Both the position numbers and the translations under genes were made by a program. A stretch of DNA of 49,563 nucleotides from an uncultured Oscillibacter sp. (lineage in GTDB: Bacteria > Bacillota > Clostridia > Oscillospirales > Oscillospiraceae). The notes under the pieces were generated by a model that made no database searches, was not told the origin of the DNA, and worked only from the letters and a program-made list of their open reading frames with translations. How positions within the stretch are numbered: the first letter of the stretch is position 1; every line of letters starts with the position of its first letter. This document shows positions 24,969 through 32,965 of this stretch, in pieces. The DNA lies in NCBI RefSeq assembly GCF_910584465.1, contig NZ_CAJUBK010000011.1, forward strand, positions 1 through 49,563, in the 5' to 3' direction.

Positions 24969-26057
24969 TCAGGGCCCCTGGTCGGGACCGGCGGTCTTGA
25001 GCCGGGCCAGCAGGCCGTCCGCGAAGCGCCCCAGCCGCGCCTCGATCCCCGGCAGGGCCAGGGCGGCCCCGGCGTCGTTGGCGGTCTCCAGGAGGATGGA
25101 GCCCGGCGGGAGCCAGAAGCCCTTGTTCAGGCACAGGGCCGAGACCACCTGACTGGCCACGATGTCCCCGCCGGAGTAGCCGGAGACCACGATGGCGGCG
25201 ACGGCCTTGTCCTCGAAGGAGGTGGTGCGGTAGAGGGCGGTGAGGCGGTTCACGGCGGCGGTGAGGTTGGCGGAGAGGGCGTCGTTGTAGTTGGGGCAGA
25301 GGAGGACCACCGCGTCCGCCTCCCGGATGGCGGGGAAGACCTCCTGGACCATGACGCCGCCGTAGAAACAGCCCCCCTGCTCCCCGAAGTGGAGGCAGGT
25401 GGTGTAGGCGCACCCGGCGCAGTCCTCCAGCGTCCCGTTCCGCAGGCCGATCTCCGTGACGGCGCAGCCCGCCGCCTCCAGGCGCTCCCGGACCCGGCCC
25501 CAGAGGGCCAGGGTGTTGGAGGTCGCCCGGCTGGAGGCGTGGAGGGCCAGGACCTTGGGCCGCGCCCGCCTGGGGGGCGCGAAGGCCAGCACCCGCTCTG
25601 CCAGGGAGGAGACCGCCCGGCGGTAGGCTTCGGCGAGGCCGCACCCGGCGTTCCCCGCCTGGACGGTGAAGTTCCGCAGGTCCCCCGTGGCCTCCACCAG
25701 GGGACGGCCCGGGAAGGCGCAGCCCGCCAGGCTGGCGGCCAGGACCAGCTCCCGCCCGGCGGCCTTCGTGTACAGGTCCCCGGCCCCGTCGACGACCACG
25801 CCGCCCACGCTGCCCCGCAGACAGCCGGGATGGTCCCGCAGACGGCCCAGGAGGGCGTACAGCTCCCCGCTGACCCCGCTGGCCGGCAGGGAGGAGGCGA
25901 AGAGGAGCCGCCGGCCCTCCAAAGATCCGCCCTCCCGCCAAAAGCGGACCTCCCGCCCCGCCAGGGCGGCGGACAGGACCTCCCCCAGCCGCCCCTCCAG
26001 GGGGCCGGGACCGGCGACGACGGTCAGCTCCCGCCCCGAAGGCGCTCCCCCGCTCAT
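24969..26057 (-). CDS. Flavodoxin-fold NAD(P)H-dependent oxidoreductase-like protein
   Basis: A 362-residue protein with two flavodoxin-like halves. The C-terminal half carries the FMN-reductase pattern: KVLALHASSRATSNT (about 168-182, phosphate-binding loop), CPNYNDALSANL (from 254) where the flavin ring would sit, and a Cys cluster C213-x2-C216-x4-C221-x8-C230 typical of the iron-sulfur-flavoprotein-like/NADPH-dependent FMN reductase group. The N-terminal half (about 1-165) is a diverged copy without a clear binding loop. The ATG overlaps the stop of the dehydrogenase-like gene by 4 nt (ATGA), with GAGGGGG upstream. Redox function is likely; substrate unknown. Confidence 0.75.
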   Translation of the reverse strand: MSGGAPSGRELTVVAGPGPLEGRLGEVLSAALAGREVRFWREGGSLEGRRLLFASSLPASGVSGELYALLGRLRDHPGCLRGSVGGVVVDGAGDLYTKAAGRELVLAASLAGCAFPGRPLVEATGDLRNFTVQAGNAGCGLAEAYRRAVSSLAERVLAFAPPRRARPKVLALHASSRATSNTLALWGRVRERLEAAGCAVTEIGLRNGTLEDCAGCAYTTCLHFGEQGGCFYGGVMVQEVFPAIREADAVVLLCPNYNDALSANLTAAVNRLTALYRTTSFEDKAVAAIVVSGYSGGDIVASQVVSALCLNKGFWLPPGSILLETANDAGAALALPGIEARLGRFADGLLARLKTAGPDQGP

Positions 26058-27211
26058 GGCAGCCCCCTCAGCATCCGCTCCGTCTCCTGGAGGCGGGCGA
26101 AGAGGGCGTCCGGCATCGCCAGCGTCTCCACCTCCAGGCCGTAAGGCGTGAAGCGGCTGCGGCAGCCGAACCACACGCCCCCCAGGGGCACGGAGCCGCA
26201 GTGCCACTGCCCCCGCAGGGCCAGCAGCAGCTGCATGGCCCCGGAGGACACGGCGGGGGCCACGTAGGGCTTGAAGCCCAGGTCCCGGATGCGGAGGTTG
26301 GCCTCCAGGGCGAGGCGGGTCAGTTCCCGGGACAGGCCGTCGTCATACCGCTCGATGGAGTCGGCGACGACCAGTCCCTCCCCGTGGGGGCCGAAGGTCC
26401 GGCCCTCGGTCAGGAAGGAGGCGAAGCGGGGGTCCCGCTTGGCGAAGTAGGCCGCCCGGGCGTTCATCACCCCCAGGCCGAAGCCCTGGACCTGCTCCGG
26501 CAGGAGGCCCAGGTGGTCCAGCGCCCCGTCCGCCCCGGTGTTGGAGGCCCGCCAGACCGCCCGGCACAGGGGGTCCACCGGGTCGCTGAGGACGATGAAC
26601 AGCCCCCGGAAGCCCGCCTCCCGCGCCTGGCGGGCGAAATGCTCCGCCAGGGGGCGGTTGGCCTCCAGCTGGGCCATGCGCACGTCCGCCACGCCGCTGC
26701 CCACCGGCGGGACGGCCCTGGCAGCGGCGAAGAGGAACACGTCGCAGTCGAAGAGCGCGCGCTCGGACACGGGCTCCACCTCCGGCAGGGCGCCGTAATC
26801 CCAGGGCCAGGCGATCTGGCCCATCTCCGCCTCCCAGCGGGCCGCGGCGGCCTCGTCCAGGTCCCGGATGCCGATGGCCGAGACCACGTCCCCCCCCAGC
26901 AGCTTCAGGGCGGTGAGCAAGGTGGCGCCCACGTCCCCCAGGGCCAGGAGGTGGACCCGCTTCTTCCCGGCCCTGGGCGTGACGAACTCCAGCGCCCGCT
27001 CCCAGCGGGGGCGCCGGACGTCCACCGCCGTCAGCCGGCCCGCCTCCAGGGCGGAGCGGGCCTCCTCGGTCAGCGCCGGGGCCTCCGCCAGCCGCCGGGG
27101 ATCCAGCCAGTGGATGCCGGCCTCCGTCAGCTGGCGGGGGTCCGAGGGCCTCCAGGCGGCGGGGGCCCGGGCGGGATCGCCCTCGATCGGGTACAGTGTT
27201 CGTTCCAGCAT
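26054..27211 (-). CDS. Lactate/malate dehydrogenase-like protein
   Basis: A 385-residue protein whose middle resembles the NAD-binding domain of lactate/malate dehydrogenases: VHLLALGDVGATLLTALKLL (86-105, with GDVG where GxGxxG is usual), IRDLDE as the ribose-binding acidic end of strand two, the segment VADVRMAQLEANRPLAEHFA and the catalytic-loop-like VLSDPVDPLC. The usual catalytic His-Asp pair cannot be placed with certainty, so activity is not assured. The N-terminal 80 residues are extra. ATG at 27211 has GGGAGGAG 6 nt upstream; another ATG at 27238 overlaps the upstream stop (ATGA) and is an alternative. It lies between the giant protein and the flavoprotein, and all three are cotranscribed. 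Confidence 0.7.
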   Translation of the reverse strand: MLERTLYPIEGDPARAPAAWRPSDPRQLTEAGIHWLDPRRLAEAPALTEEARSALEAGRLTAVDVRRPRWERALEFVTPRAGKKRVHLLALGDVGATLLTALKLLGGDVVSAIGIRDLDEAAAARWEAEMGQIAWPWDYGALPEVEPVSERALFDCDVFLFAAARAVPPVGSGVADVRMAQLEANRPLAEHFARQAREAGFRGLFIVLSDPVDPLCRAVWRASNTGADGALDHLGLLPEQVQGFGLGVMNARAAYFAKRDPRFASFLTEGRTFGPHGEGLVVADSIERYDDGLSRELTRLALEANLRIRDLGFKPYVAPAVSSGAMQLLLALRGQWHCGSVPLGGVWFGCRSRFTPYGLEVETLAMPDALFARLQETERMLRGLP

Positions 27212-27234
27212 AGCGTCTCCTCCCTTTCGTCCGG

Positions 27235-30200
27235 TCATCGCAGGAACTCCCGCATCCGGTCCAGCTGCTGGAGGTCGCTCTCCAGGCAGACCGAGGCGGA
27301 CAGGTTCGGGTCATAGCGCAGGGCCGCCCCCTTGTCCGGGCTCAGGGGCAGGATCACCGCCTCGCTGAGCCGGGAGAGGGTCAGGTTCCGGGCGCAGCGC
27401 TCCCGGTAGGCCCGCTCCAGGGCCAGCAGGAGGCTGCGGCTGTTCTCGATGCAGGTCCGCGAGAAGCGGAACACCGCCTCCTGGGCGCACTCCTGGTAGA
27501 ACCGGGGGGAGGCGTAGGGCAAGATCAGGTTCACCGCCGGGGTCAGCCCCGGGACGGAGGCCGCCGCCTTGTCCACGGCGTCCCCGCCGATGAAGGGGTA
27601 CATGGTGGACTCCACGAACCAGGCCCGCAGGTCCGGCACGAAGTAGACGCTGTCCGCCGTCCTCCCCCGGGCGGTCATCAGGTCCCGGCCCCGGCCGGAG
27701 AGGAGGCCCACCACGCAGCGGTCGATCTCCAGCTCCTCCCGCCGGAAGAGGGGGTCCAGGGCGTTGAAGCGGTTGCCGGTGTGGAGCAGGTCGTCCACCA
27801 GCATGACGGGGCGGCGGAAGGAGCGGATGGTCCGGATCTGGCTCTCCAGGGGCGCGTAGCCGGGGAAGGGCGCGATGGAGAACGAGCGCAGGTCCGGGGC
27901 GAAGACCTTGTCGGTGTGGATGGTCTTGGTGACGGTGTTGGGCACGGCGTTGCCCCGGAGGATCTTGCCGAAGGGCACGCACATCTTGGGGCCCAGGACC
28001 CTGGGCGTCTGGGGCTCGGCGGGGACGCCGTTGGCCTCCGTCAGCTTCCGGACCAGGCGGTGGTAGATGACCTCGGCGTTCAGCGACAGCACCAGCTTCC
28101 CCGGGTACAGCCCGCAGACGGCCTCCTGGAAGCGGGCGTGGGCCTCCTGGATGGCGGCGAGGACCTGCCGGTCCGAGGAGAAGGGCTCTTTCAGGGTGGT
28201 GGCGATGTTCTGCACCAGCACCGCCGGGGAGCGCATGTCCGCCAGCAGCAGGTCGCGGGGGCTGCCGATGTCCGCCGGGAGGAAGCCCTGGCGCCGGAGG
28301 AGCTCCGGCACGCCGGGGGTCTGCCCCCACCAGACGGCGTAGCCGCAGTCCTCCGCCTCCGCCTGGGACAGCGCCTCCGTCAGCAGGAGCTGGGGGACGT
28401 CGTAGTTCCCGCCGGGGGTCCGGACGGCCCAGAGCCCCGTCAGCAGGAGGATGCGCCCGGCGGTGCGGGTGCGGACGTAGTTGGCCAGCTCCTCGCTGGC
28501 GAAGGTCTCGTAGAGGCCGCCGGAGCTGACGGTCCGCCCGGTCAGCAGGCCCAGCAGCCGGGGGCGGGGCGCGGTCGTGCGCAGGAGGAAGAGGCGGTCC
28601 CGGGGGTCCGGCCTGGGGGCCGCGCCGCCGAACGCCGCCTGGAGCTCCTCCCAAAGCGCCGGGCTCAGGGACTCGGCCTGGGAGAAGTCCAGGAGGCTGG
28701 CCCGGACCAGCTGCTTGTACTGGGGCTCCCGGAGGTAGAGGCTGTTGCGGTAGATCAGGTCCTGGACGGTGGGATCGACCAGGATGGAGATGTCCCGGCC
28801 CAGGTCGATGTTGTCCCGGATGCGGGTGGAGCTGATGTCCTCCAGGTGGGTGGGGAGCTGGAGCTGGACCACCCGGCCGGTGATGCAGGACAGGTCCGCC
28901 TCGATCTCCCGGCCCTCGGCGTCGCTGGAGCGGCGGAAGACGATGTGGTTCATGGAGTGGACGGAGCCCTCGCTGGGGGCCGCTTTGTAGGACGAGGCGC
29001 CCGCCACCACGTCGGAGCCCACCACCAGGTACAGCTCCCGCCCCCGGAAGACCTGCCGCAGGCGGAGGAGGTCCTCAGGCGTGGCCAGGTTCACGGGGAT
29101 GTCGTGGGGGAAGAGGTAGACGCCGAACTCGTCCGCCACGGACATGCTGACGATCTGCCGCCGGATGAGGGAGGGCTGGGCCTTCTTGGACCAGGAGAAC
29201 TCGTCCACGGCGAGGTAGACCTCCATCCCCAGGTCCCGGATGGCGGTGACGATGCCCTTGTGGGAGAGGGAGAAGGGGTCGAAGGTGCCGGGGAAGAAGG
29301 CCGCGGCCTTGTCCCGCCAGTCGAAGGCGAAGGGGCCGCTCTCGATGCGGTGCTTCACGGCGAAGCGGTAGATGTGGGAGAGGGCGGCGGCGGTGTAGAA
29401 GAAGGTCAGCGGCCGCTCCGGCTGTTCGCCGATGAGGAAGAGGAGCTTTTTCGCCACGAGGGTGAAGAGGCTGGCCTTGTCCTCATAGGACAGCACCTTG
29501 GAGGCGAAGAGCCCCTCGCCCAGGACCCGCAGGGCCTCCTGCCGCACGGGCTCCATGCAGGAGGCCAGCCCCTTGAGGAGGAGGCCCGCCATCCGCTGGC
29601 GGCGCTGGCGCAGGGCCTCCTCCGGCTCGCGGAAGCGCTTGGCGTAGACGGAGTAATGCTCCAGCACGGCCCCCACGGTGGTCAGGGCGACGACGGCCAC
29701 ATAGGCGCTGGAGGAGGAGAGGAAGCGCAGCAGCTCGTCCAGGATCTCGTCCAGCTCCCGGGGGGGGAGCCACAGCAGGAACCGGCCCAGGTAGCCGGGG
29801 ATGTACTGGGCGATCTCCGACTGGCCGGTCTCCAGGGCCTCGCACAGCTCCACGGCGACCTCGTTGCGCCGGGCGGGGGACAGCATCGGGGCGATCTCCA
29901 GCAGGGCGCCGCCCGCCAGGCGGCGGACCACCACGTTCTCGCTGACCTTGACGAGGTTGGAGAAATGGGTGGCGATGTGGAGGGCGGCCACGGCCTCCCC
30001 CTGCCGGGCCTGGTCCAGCAGGTACTCCACGCCCACGGCCTTCAGCACCCAGGGCGTGGCGGTCTTCAGGTTGTCCAGGAAGACGCCGCTGGCGGCGTCC
30101 CCCTGGTCCAGCAGGCGCTGGTGGGCGGAGACGTCCAGGCCCAGGAGCCGCCCCAGCCGGGACTGGAGGTAGAGCAGGGGCGTGGAGGACCGGCAGTCCG

Positions 30201-32025
30201 CCTCCTCCACGGCGGCGGCGATAACGTTCCACGGCCGGGAGCCCTCCCCCAGCACCGGCAGGAGGCGGCGGCTGAGGCGCATGGCGGCGGCCTGCTGGGG
30301 GGCCTCCCCGCTCTTGAGCCACCAGGCGGCGAAGTCCGTGAGCCGGTCCAGGTCCCGGCGGTCCAGGCGCTCCATGGGCAGGTTCAGCGCCGTGTTCAGC
30401 AGGGCGAAGGCCCCCTCGGGGTCCTCGGCGGCGGGGTCCTGGTAATGGCGGAAGAGCAGCTCGGCGAAGCGGGGGAAGTCCTCGTCGGAGCACCCGCCCA
30501 GCAGCTCGTCCGCGGCGGTCTTGGCCTGATAGCGGATCATGCTGATCTGCCGGGGGGTCAGGCGGCGGTCCGGGTGGATGAGCTTTTCCAGGTGGTCCGC
30601 CCACAGCTCGAAGGGCCGCTCCTCCTGAGGGCTGGGGGGCACGCCCTGGGGGCGCTCCTTCTTATAGCCGGAGAGGAACTTGGACAAGATCTTCCCCATC
30701 AGCGCCGCCGCCTGGCGGCGGATGTCGCCGTCGGGCTGGAGGAGGAGCTCATAGAGGAAGCCCAGGGTCTGCTCCTTCTGCTCCACGGTCCAATAGGTGA
30801 AGTATTCCCGGAAGATGGCCACGTAGGCCCGGATGCGGGCGGGGTCCTTCTCGCCCCGGGCCGCCTCCAGGGTGCCCACGAAGAGGCGCTCCCGGCTCAG
30901 GCGGTGCATCAGGCGGATGTTGTGGTCCACGGCGGTGCGCCGCAGGGCCAGGACCACCTCGTCCTCGTCCATCAGGGCGGGGTCCTTCTGGGGCAGGGGC
31001 GGCCCCCCGGCGGTCTCCAGCCCCACGTCCACGCCGAAGGTCTCCAGATAGCCCTCGAAATCCCGGAGCTTCAGGTAGACGTAGTCGTACCGCCGGCGCT
31101 TGGCGGCGTCCACGTCGTCCAGCTTGGCGAGGATGACATCGAAGGCGTCCTGGAGGGAGAAGAGCCTGGCGGCCTCCCCGCCGCCGGGGAGGCGCTCCTG
31201 CTTCACCCGGAAATCGGCGTAGACCAGGACCAGGGACTCGGAGGACAGGTCCTCCAGCTCCAGGTCCCAGACGGAGTGGTTGGCGGCGATGCGGCCCAGG
31301 GCCCCCAGCCCCCGCCAGGTGAACCACTGGTCCGTATAGTAGTAATGGAGGTAGGGCACCCGCTCCCCCGGCTTGCAGCCGAACTTGCCGATGTCGTGGC
31401 CCGCGGCGGCGGCGGAGATCAACCCCAGGTCGATCTTCCCGCCCCCGGCCTTGAAGGCCCGGGAGACCGTCATGGAGACGTGGTGGACCCCGGCGATGTG
31501 CTCCAGGGTGCGGAAGGGCGTCACCTCCCGGCCCAGGCGGAGGAGCTCGTAGACGTACTCCTCCCGCCAGCGGCGGAGGAAGAGGCGGTAATCCTCCGCC
31601 ACGGCGCTGGCCGCTTGCTCCCCCTCCGTGCAGAAGGCGAAGTCCAGCCAGGGGTCGAAGGGCAGGGCCTGCCGCTCCGCGTCGAAGAGGGTACGCAGGA
31701 ACTGGAGGAAGCACAGCGCGCCGTCCCGCTGGGCGGGGCTGTGGGCAGGGTCCTCCTGAGGATAGAGCAGGGAGCAGGCCACCCGGTAGGCGTAGAGGGC
31801 CCAGCCCTCCTCCGGCTCCGGGGCGATGGCGTCCAGGAGGGGCCGGAAGGGCTCCAGCGCCTGGGCGCAGGTGAGGCGCTCCCGGATGGGCAGCAGGGGC
31901 GCCAGCGTCCCGCGCCAGTCCAGACCGCTGAAGAGGGCCGCCGCGTCCGCCTGGGGGCGGGCCAGCTTCCGCAAAAGGGCCTCCTCCCGGAAGGCGCGGG
32001 CCATGTCGAGGCATAGCTGTTCCAT
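27235..32025 (-). CDS. Giant multidomain protein: HD, helical repeats, NadD-like nucleotidyltransferase, PRTase-like
   Basis: A 1596-residue protein, unusual in combining several metabolic domains. An HD-phosphohydrolase-like domain has HH (181-182), GHDIGKFG with H210-D211, ANH (H250) and YADF (D271). About 390-900 is alpha-helical and resembles HEAT-type repeats. From 910 a nucleotidyltransferase of the NadD/CTP-transferase type begins: FFPGTFDPFSLSHKG, then VVGSD (1001) and ISSTRIRDNI (1064-1073); the first His of HxGH is Ser. About 1140-1255 is possibly GNAT-like (weak). The C-terminus has a type I phosphoribosyltransferase motif VMLVDDLLHTGNR (1407-1419), with TGNR instead of TGxT. ATG at 32025 follows ACGGAGGT. 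Probably a nucleotide/NAD-related enzyme, but reaction and order of steps are inference. Confidence 0.8.
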   Translation of the reverse strand: MEQLCLDMARAFREEALLRKLARPQADAAALFSGLDWRGTLAPLLPIRERLTCAQALEPFRPLLDAIAPEPEEGWALYAYRVACSLLYPQEDPAHSPAQRDGALCFLQFLRTLFDAERQALPFDPWLDFAFCTEGEQAASAVAEDYRLFLRRWREEYVYELLRLGREVTPFRTLEHIAGVHHVSMTVSRAFKAGGGKIDLGLISAAAAGHDIGKFGCKPGERVPYLHYYYTDQWFTWRGLGALGRIAANHSVWDLELEDLSSESLVLVYADFRVKQERLPGGGEAARLFSLQDAFDVILAKLDDVDAAKRRRYDYVYLKLRDFEGYLETFGVDVGLETAGGPPLPQKDPALMDEDEVVLALRRTAVDHNIRLMHRLSRERLFVGTLEAARGEKDPARIRAYVAIFREYFTYWTVEQKEQTLGFLYELLLQPDGDIRRQAAALMGKILSKFLSGYKKERPQGVPPSPQEERPFELWADHLEKLIHPDRRLTPRQISMIRYQAKTAADELLGGCSDEDFPRFAELLFRHYQDPAAEDPEGAFALLNTALNLPMERLDRRDLDRLTDFAAWWLKSGEAPQQAAAMRLSRRLLPVLGEGSRPWNVIAAAVEEADCRSSTPLLYLQSRLGRLLGLDVSAHQRLLDQGDAASGVFLDNLKTATPWVLKAVGVEYLLDQARQGEAVAALHIATHFSNLVKVSENVVVRRLAGGALLEIAPMLSPARRNEVAVELCEALETGQSEIAQYIPGYLGRFLLWLPPRELDEILDELLRFLSSSSAYVAVVALTTVGAVLEHYSVYAKRFREPEEALRQRRQRMAGLLLKGLASCMEPVRQEALRVLGEGLFASKVLSYEDKASLFTLVAKKLLFLIGEQPERPLTFFYTAAALSHIYRFAVKHRIESGPFAFDWRDKAAAFFPGTFDPFSLSHKGIVTAIRDLGMEVYLAVDEFSWSKKAQPSLIRRQIVSMSVADEFGVYLFPHDIPVNLATPEDLLRLRQVFRGRELYLVVGSDVVAGASSYKAAPSEGSVHSMNHIVFRRSSDAEGREIEADLSCITGRVVQLQLPTHLEDISSTRIRDNIDLGRDISILVDPTVQDLIYRNSLYLREPQYKQLVRASLLDFSQAESLSPALWEELQAAFGGAAPRPDPRDRLFLLRTTAPRPRLLGLLTGRTVSSGGLYETFASEELANYVRTRTAGRILLLTGLWAVRTPGGNYDVPQLLLTEALSQAEAEDCGYAVWWGQTPGVPELLRRQGFLPADIGSPRDLLLADMRSPAVLVQNIATTLKEPFSSDRQVLAAIQEAHARFQEAVCGLYPGKLVLSLNAEVIYHRLVRKLTEANGVPAEPQTPRVLGPKMCVPFGKILRGNAVPNTVTKTIHTDKVFAPDLRSFSIAPFPGYAPLESQIRTIRSFRRPVMLVDDLLHTGNRFNALDPLFRREELEIDRCVVGLLSGRGRDLMTARGRTADSVYFVPDLRAWFVESTMYPFIGGDAVDKAAASVPGLTPAVNLILPYASPRFYQECAQEAVFRFSRTCIENSRSLLLALERAYRERCARNLTLSRLSEAVILPLSPDKGAALRYDPNLSASVCLESDLQQLDRMREFLR

Positions 32026-32063
32026 GAGTACCTCCGTTCCGCCGGGGCGGCAGTGTTTCCTCC

Positions 32064-32069
32064 AGTATA
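32064..32069 (-). promoter_or_regulatory. Possible -10 element for the giant-protein operon
   Basis: TATACT on the minus strand lies 39 nt before the start at 32025. No acceptable -35 is at 16-18 nt (TTCCCC), so this is a weak assignment. Confidence 0.3.
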
Positions 32070-32143
32070 CCGTATTTCCCCGCCGGGGGGAAGAGGGAAA
32101 TGGGGGACCGTCCGCTCTTTTCAGGTCCATGCGGCCGCCCCGC

Positions 32144-32172
32144 TTGACGCCCGCCGCCGTGTGTGTTACGAT
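32144..32172 (+). promoter_or_regulatory. Sigma-A-type promoter of the DHFR-like gene
   Basis: TTGACG (32144-32149) and TACGAT (32167-32172) are separated by 17 nt. Transcription would start near 32179, giving an unusually long leader of about 190 nt before the ATG at 32368. Confidence 0.7.
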
Positions 32173-32184
32173 GGCGCGGTCTTA

Positions 32185-32358
32185 GGACCTGTATCCGCGG
32201 CCGCTGAACGCCGTCTGAGCGGTCTTTCCACCGCCGTACCGCGCCGCGCCCCTTGCCATACGCCGGTATGGCTGCGGGAGATCTCCTTGTCTGGCGGGGA
32301 AGATCCCCGCACATCCGGCATCCCCGGCCATGGATGCAGGTCCTTATCTGCGGGAGGT
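32185..32358 (+). ncRNA. Structured 5' leader of the DHFR-like gene (riboswitch-like candidate)
   Basis: The leader is closed by a 12-bp helix, GGACCTGTATCC (32185-32196) with GGATGCAGGTCC (32332-32343), containing one G-T wobble. Inside are a 7-bp hairpin (GCCATAC 32255-32261, GTATGGC 32266-32272) and a 10-bp stem with one bulge (32274-32284 with 32301-32310). GGATGC (32332-32337), part of the closing helix, can instead pair with GCATCC at 32318-32323. The two states exclude each other, and the ribosome site GGGAGG follows at about 32353-32358. It does not resemble a class I recognise, including the tetrahydrofolate aptamer. No experimental support. Confidence 0.45.
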
Positions 32359-32367
32359 GCTTTCGTC

Positions 32368-32877
32368 ATGAGCGTATTTTTTTATGGCTGCGTCAGCCTG
32401 GACGGCTGTCTGGCCGACCGGGACCACGGGCTGGGGTGGCTCTATGAGACCGGGACGGTGGAGGAGACGGGGTATGAGGAGTTTTACCGGGAGATGGACG
32501 TGACGCTGATGGGGCGGCGCACCTTCCGGGAGCTGGAGGCGGCGGGGGATCCCGCCGCCGTGTATCCCGCCACGGAGAACTATGTCTTCACCCACAGGCC
32601 GCTGTCCCGGGAGGGCTTCACGCCCGTCTGCGGGAGCGTGCCGGAGTTCGTGGAGTCGCTGGGCGGGGACAGGAACATCTGGGTGGTAGGCGGGAACACC
32701 CTGTTGGCGCCGCTCCTGGAGCGGGACATGGTGGACCGCATGATCGTCCAGATCGCCCCGGTGCTGCTGGGCGGCGGCGTGCCGCTCTTCACGCAGGGGC
32801 TCCCCCTGCGGCGGTTCCGCCTGGACGGCGTGCGGCGGTACGGACCGTTCGCGGAGCTGTCTTACAGCAAGGCTTAG
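32368..32877 (+). CDS. Dihydrofolate reductase family protein (RibD C-terminal type)
   Basis: A 169-residue protein of the DHFR/RibD-C superfamily. The start MSVFFYGCVSLDGCLADRD has the SLDG motif that contacts the nicotinamide; LMGRRTFREL is the R/T pair of the dinucleotide-binding helix; IWVVGGNTLLAPLL is the GGxxL dinucleotide motif; the end GVPLF and LSYSK fit the last strands. Such proteins are NADPH-dependent reductases, usually not true folate reductases. GGGAGGTG lies 8 nt before the ATG at 32368. It has its own promoter and structured leader and is divergent from the giant-protein operon and convergent with the last gene of the pyr run. Confidence 0.88.
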   Translation: MSVFFYGCVSLDGCLADRDHGLGWLYETGTVEETGYEEFYREMDVTLMGRRTFRELEAAGDPAAVYPATENYVFTHRPLSREGFTPVCGSVPEFVESLGGDRNIWVVGGNTLLAPLLERDMVDRMIVQIAPVLLGGGVPLFTQGLPLRRFRLDGVRRYGPFAELSYSKA

Positions 32878-32885
32878 ATCAGGAC

Positions 32886-32956
32886 GGACGAGCGCCGCCT
32901 CCTGCGTCAGGGAGACGGCGCTCGTCCTCAGGGCGTCGGGGAGGCTCCCCCGACGC
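32886..32956. terminator. Paired hairpins between convergent DHFR-like and IMP cyclohydrolase-like genes
   Basis: Two adjacent perfect stems: 12 bp (32886-32897 with 32916-32927) and 9 bp (32933-32941 with 32948-32956). Neither has a T-run, but the position between convergent stops suggests bidirectional termination. Confidence 0.5.
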
Positions 32957-32965
32957 TCCGGTGGG

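Noticed and set aside
27781..32016. A 1411-codon open frame on the + strand opposite the giant protein
   Set aside because: No recognisable domain, Gln/Gly/Leu/Val-biased antisense composition, no ribosome site; the opposite strand has clear family motifs. Long antisense frames are expected from GC-rich third positions.
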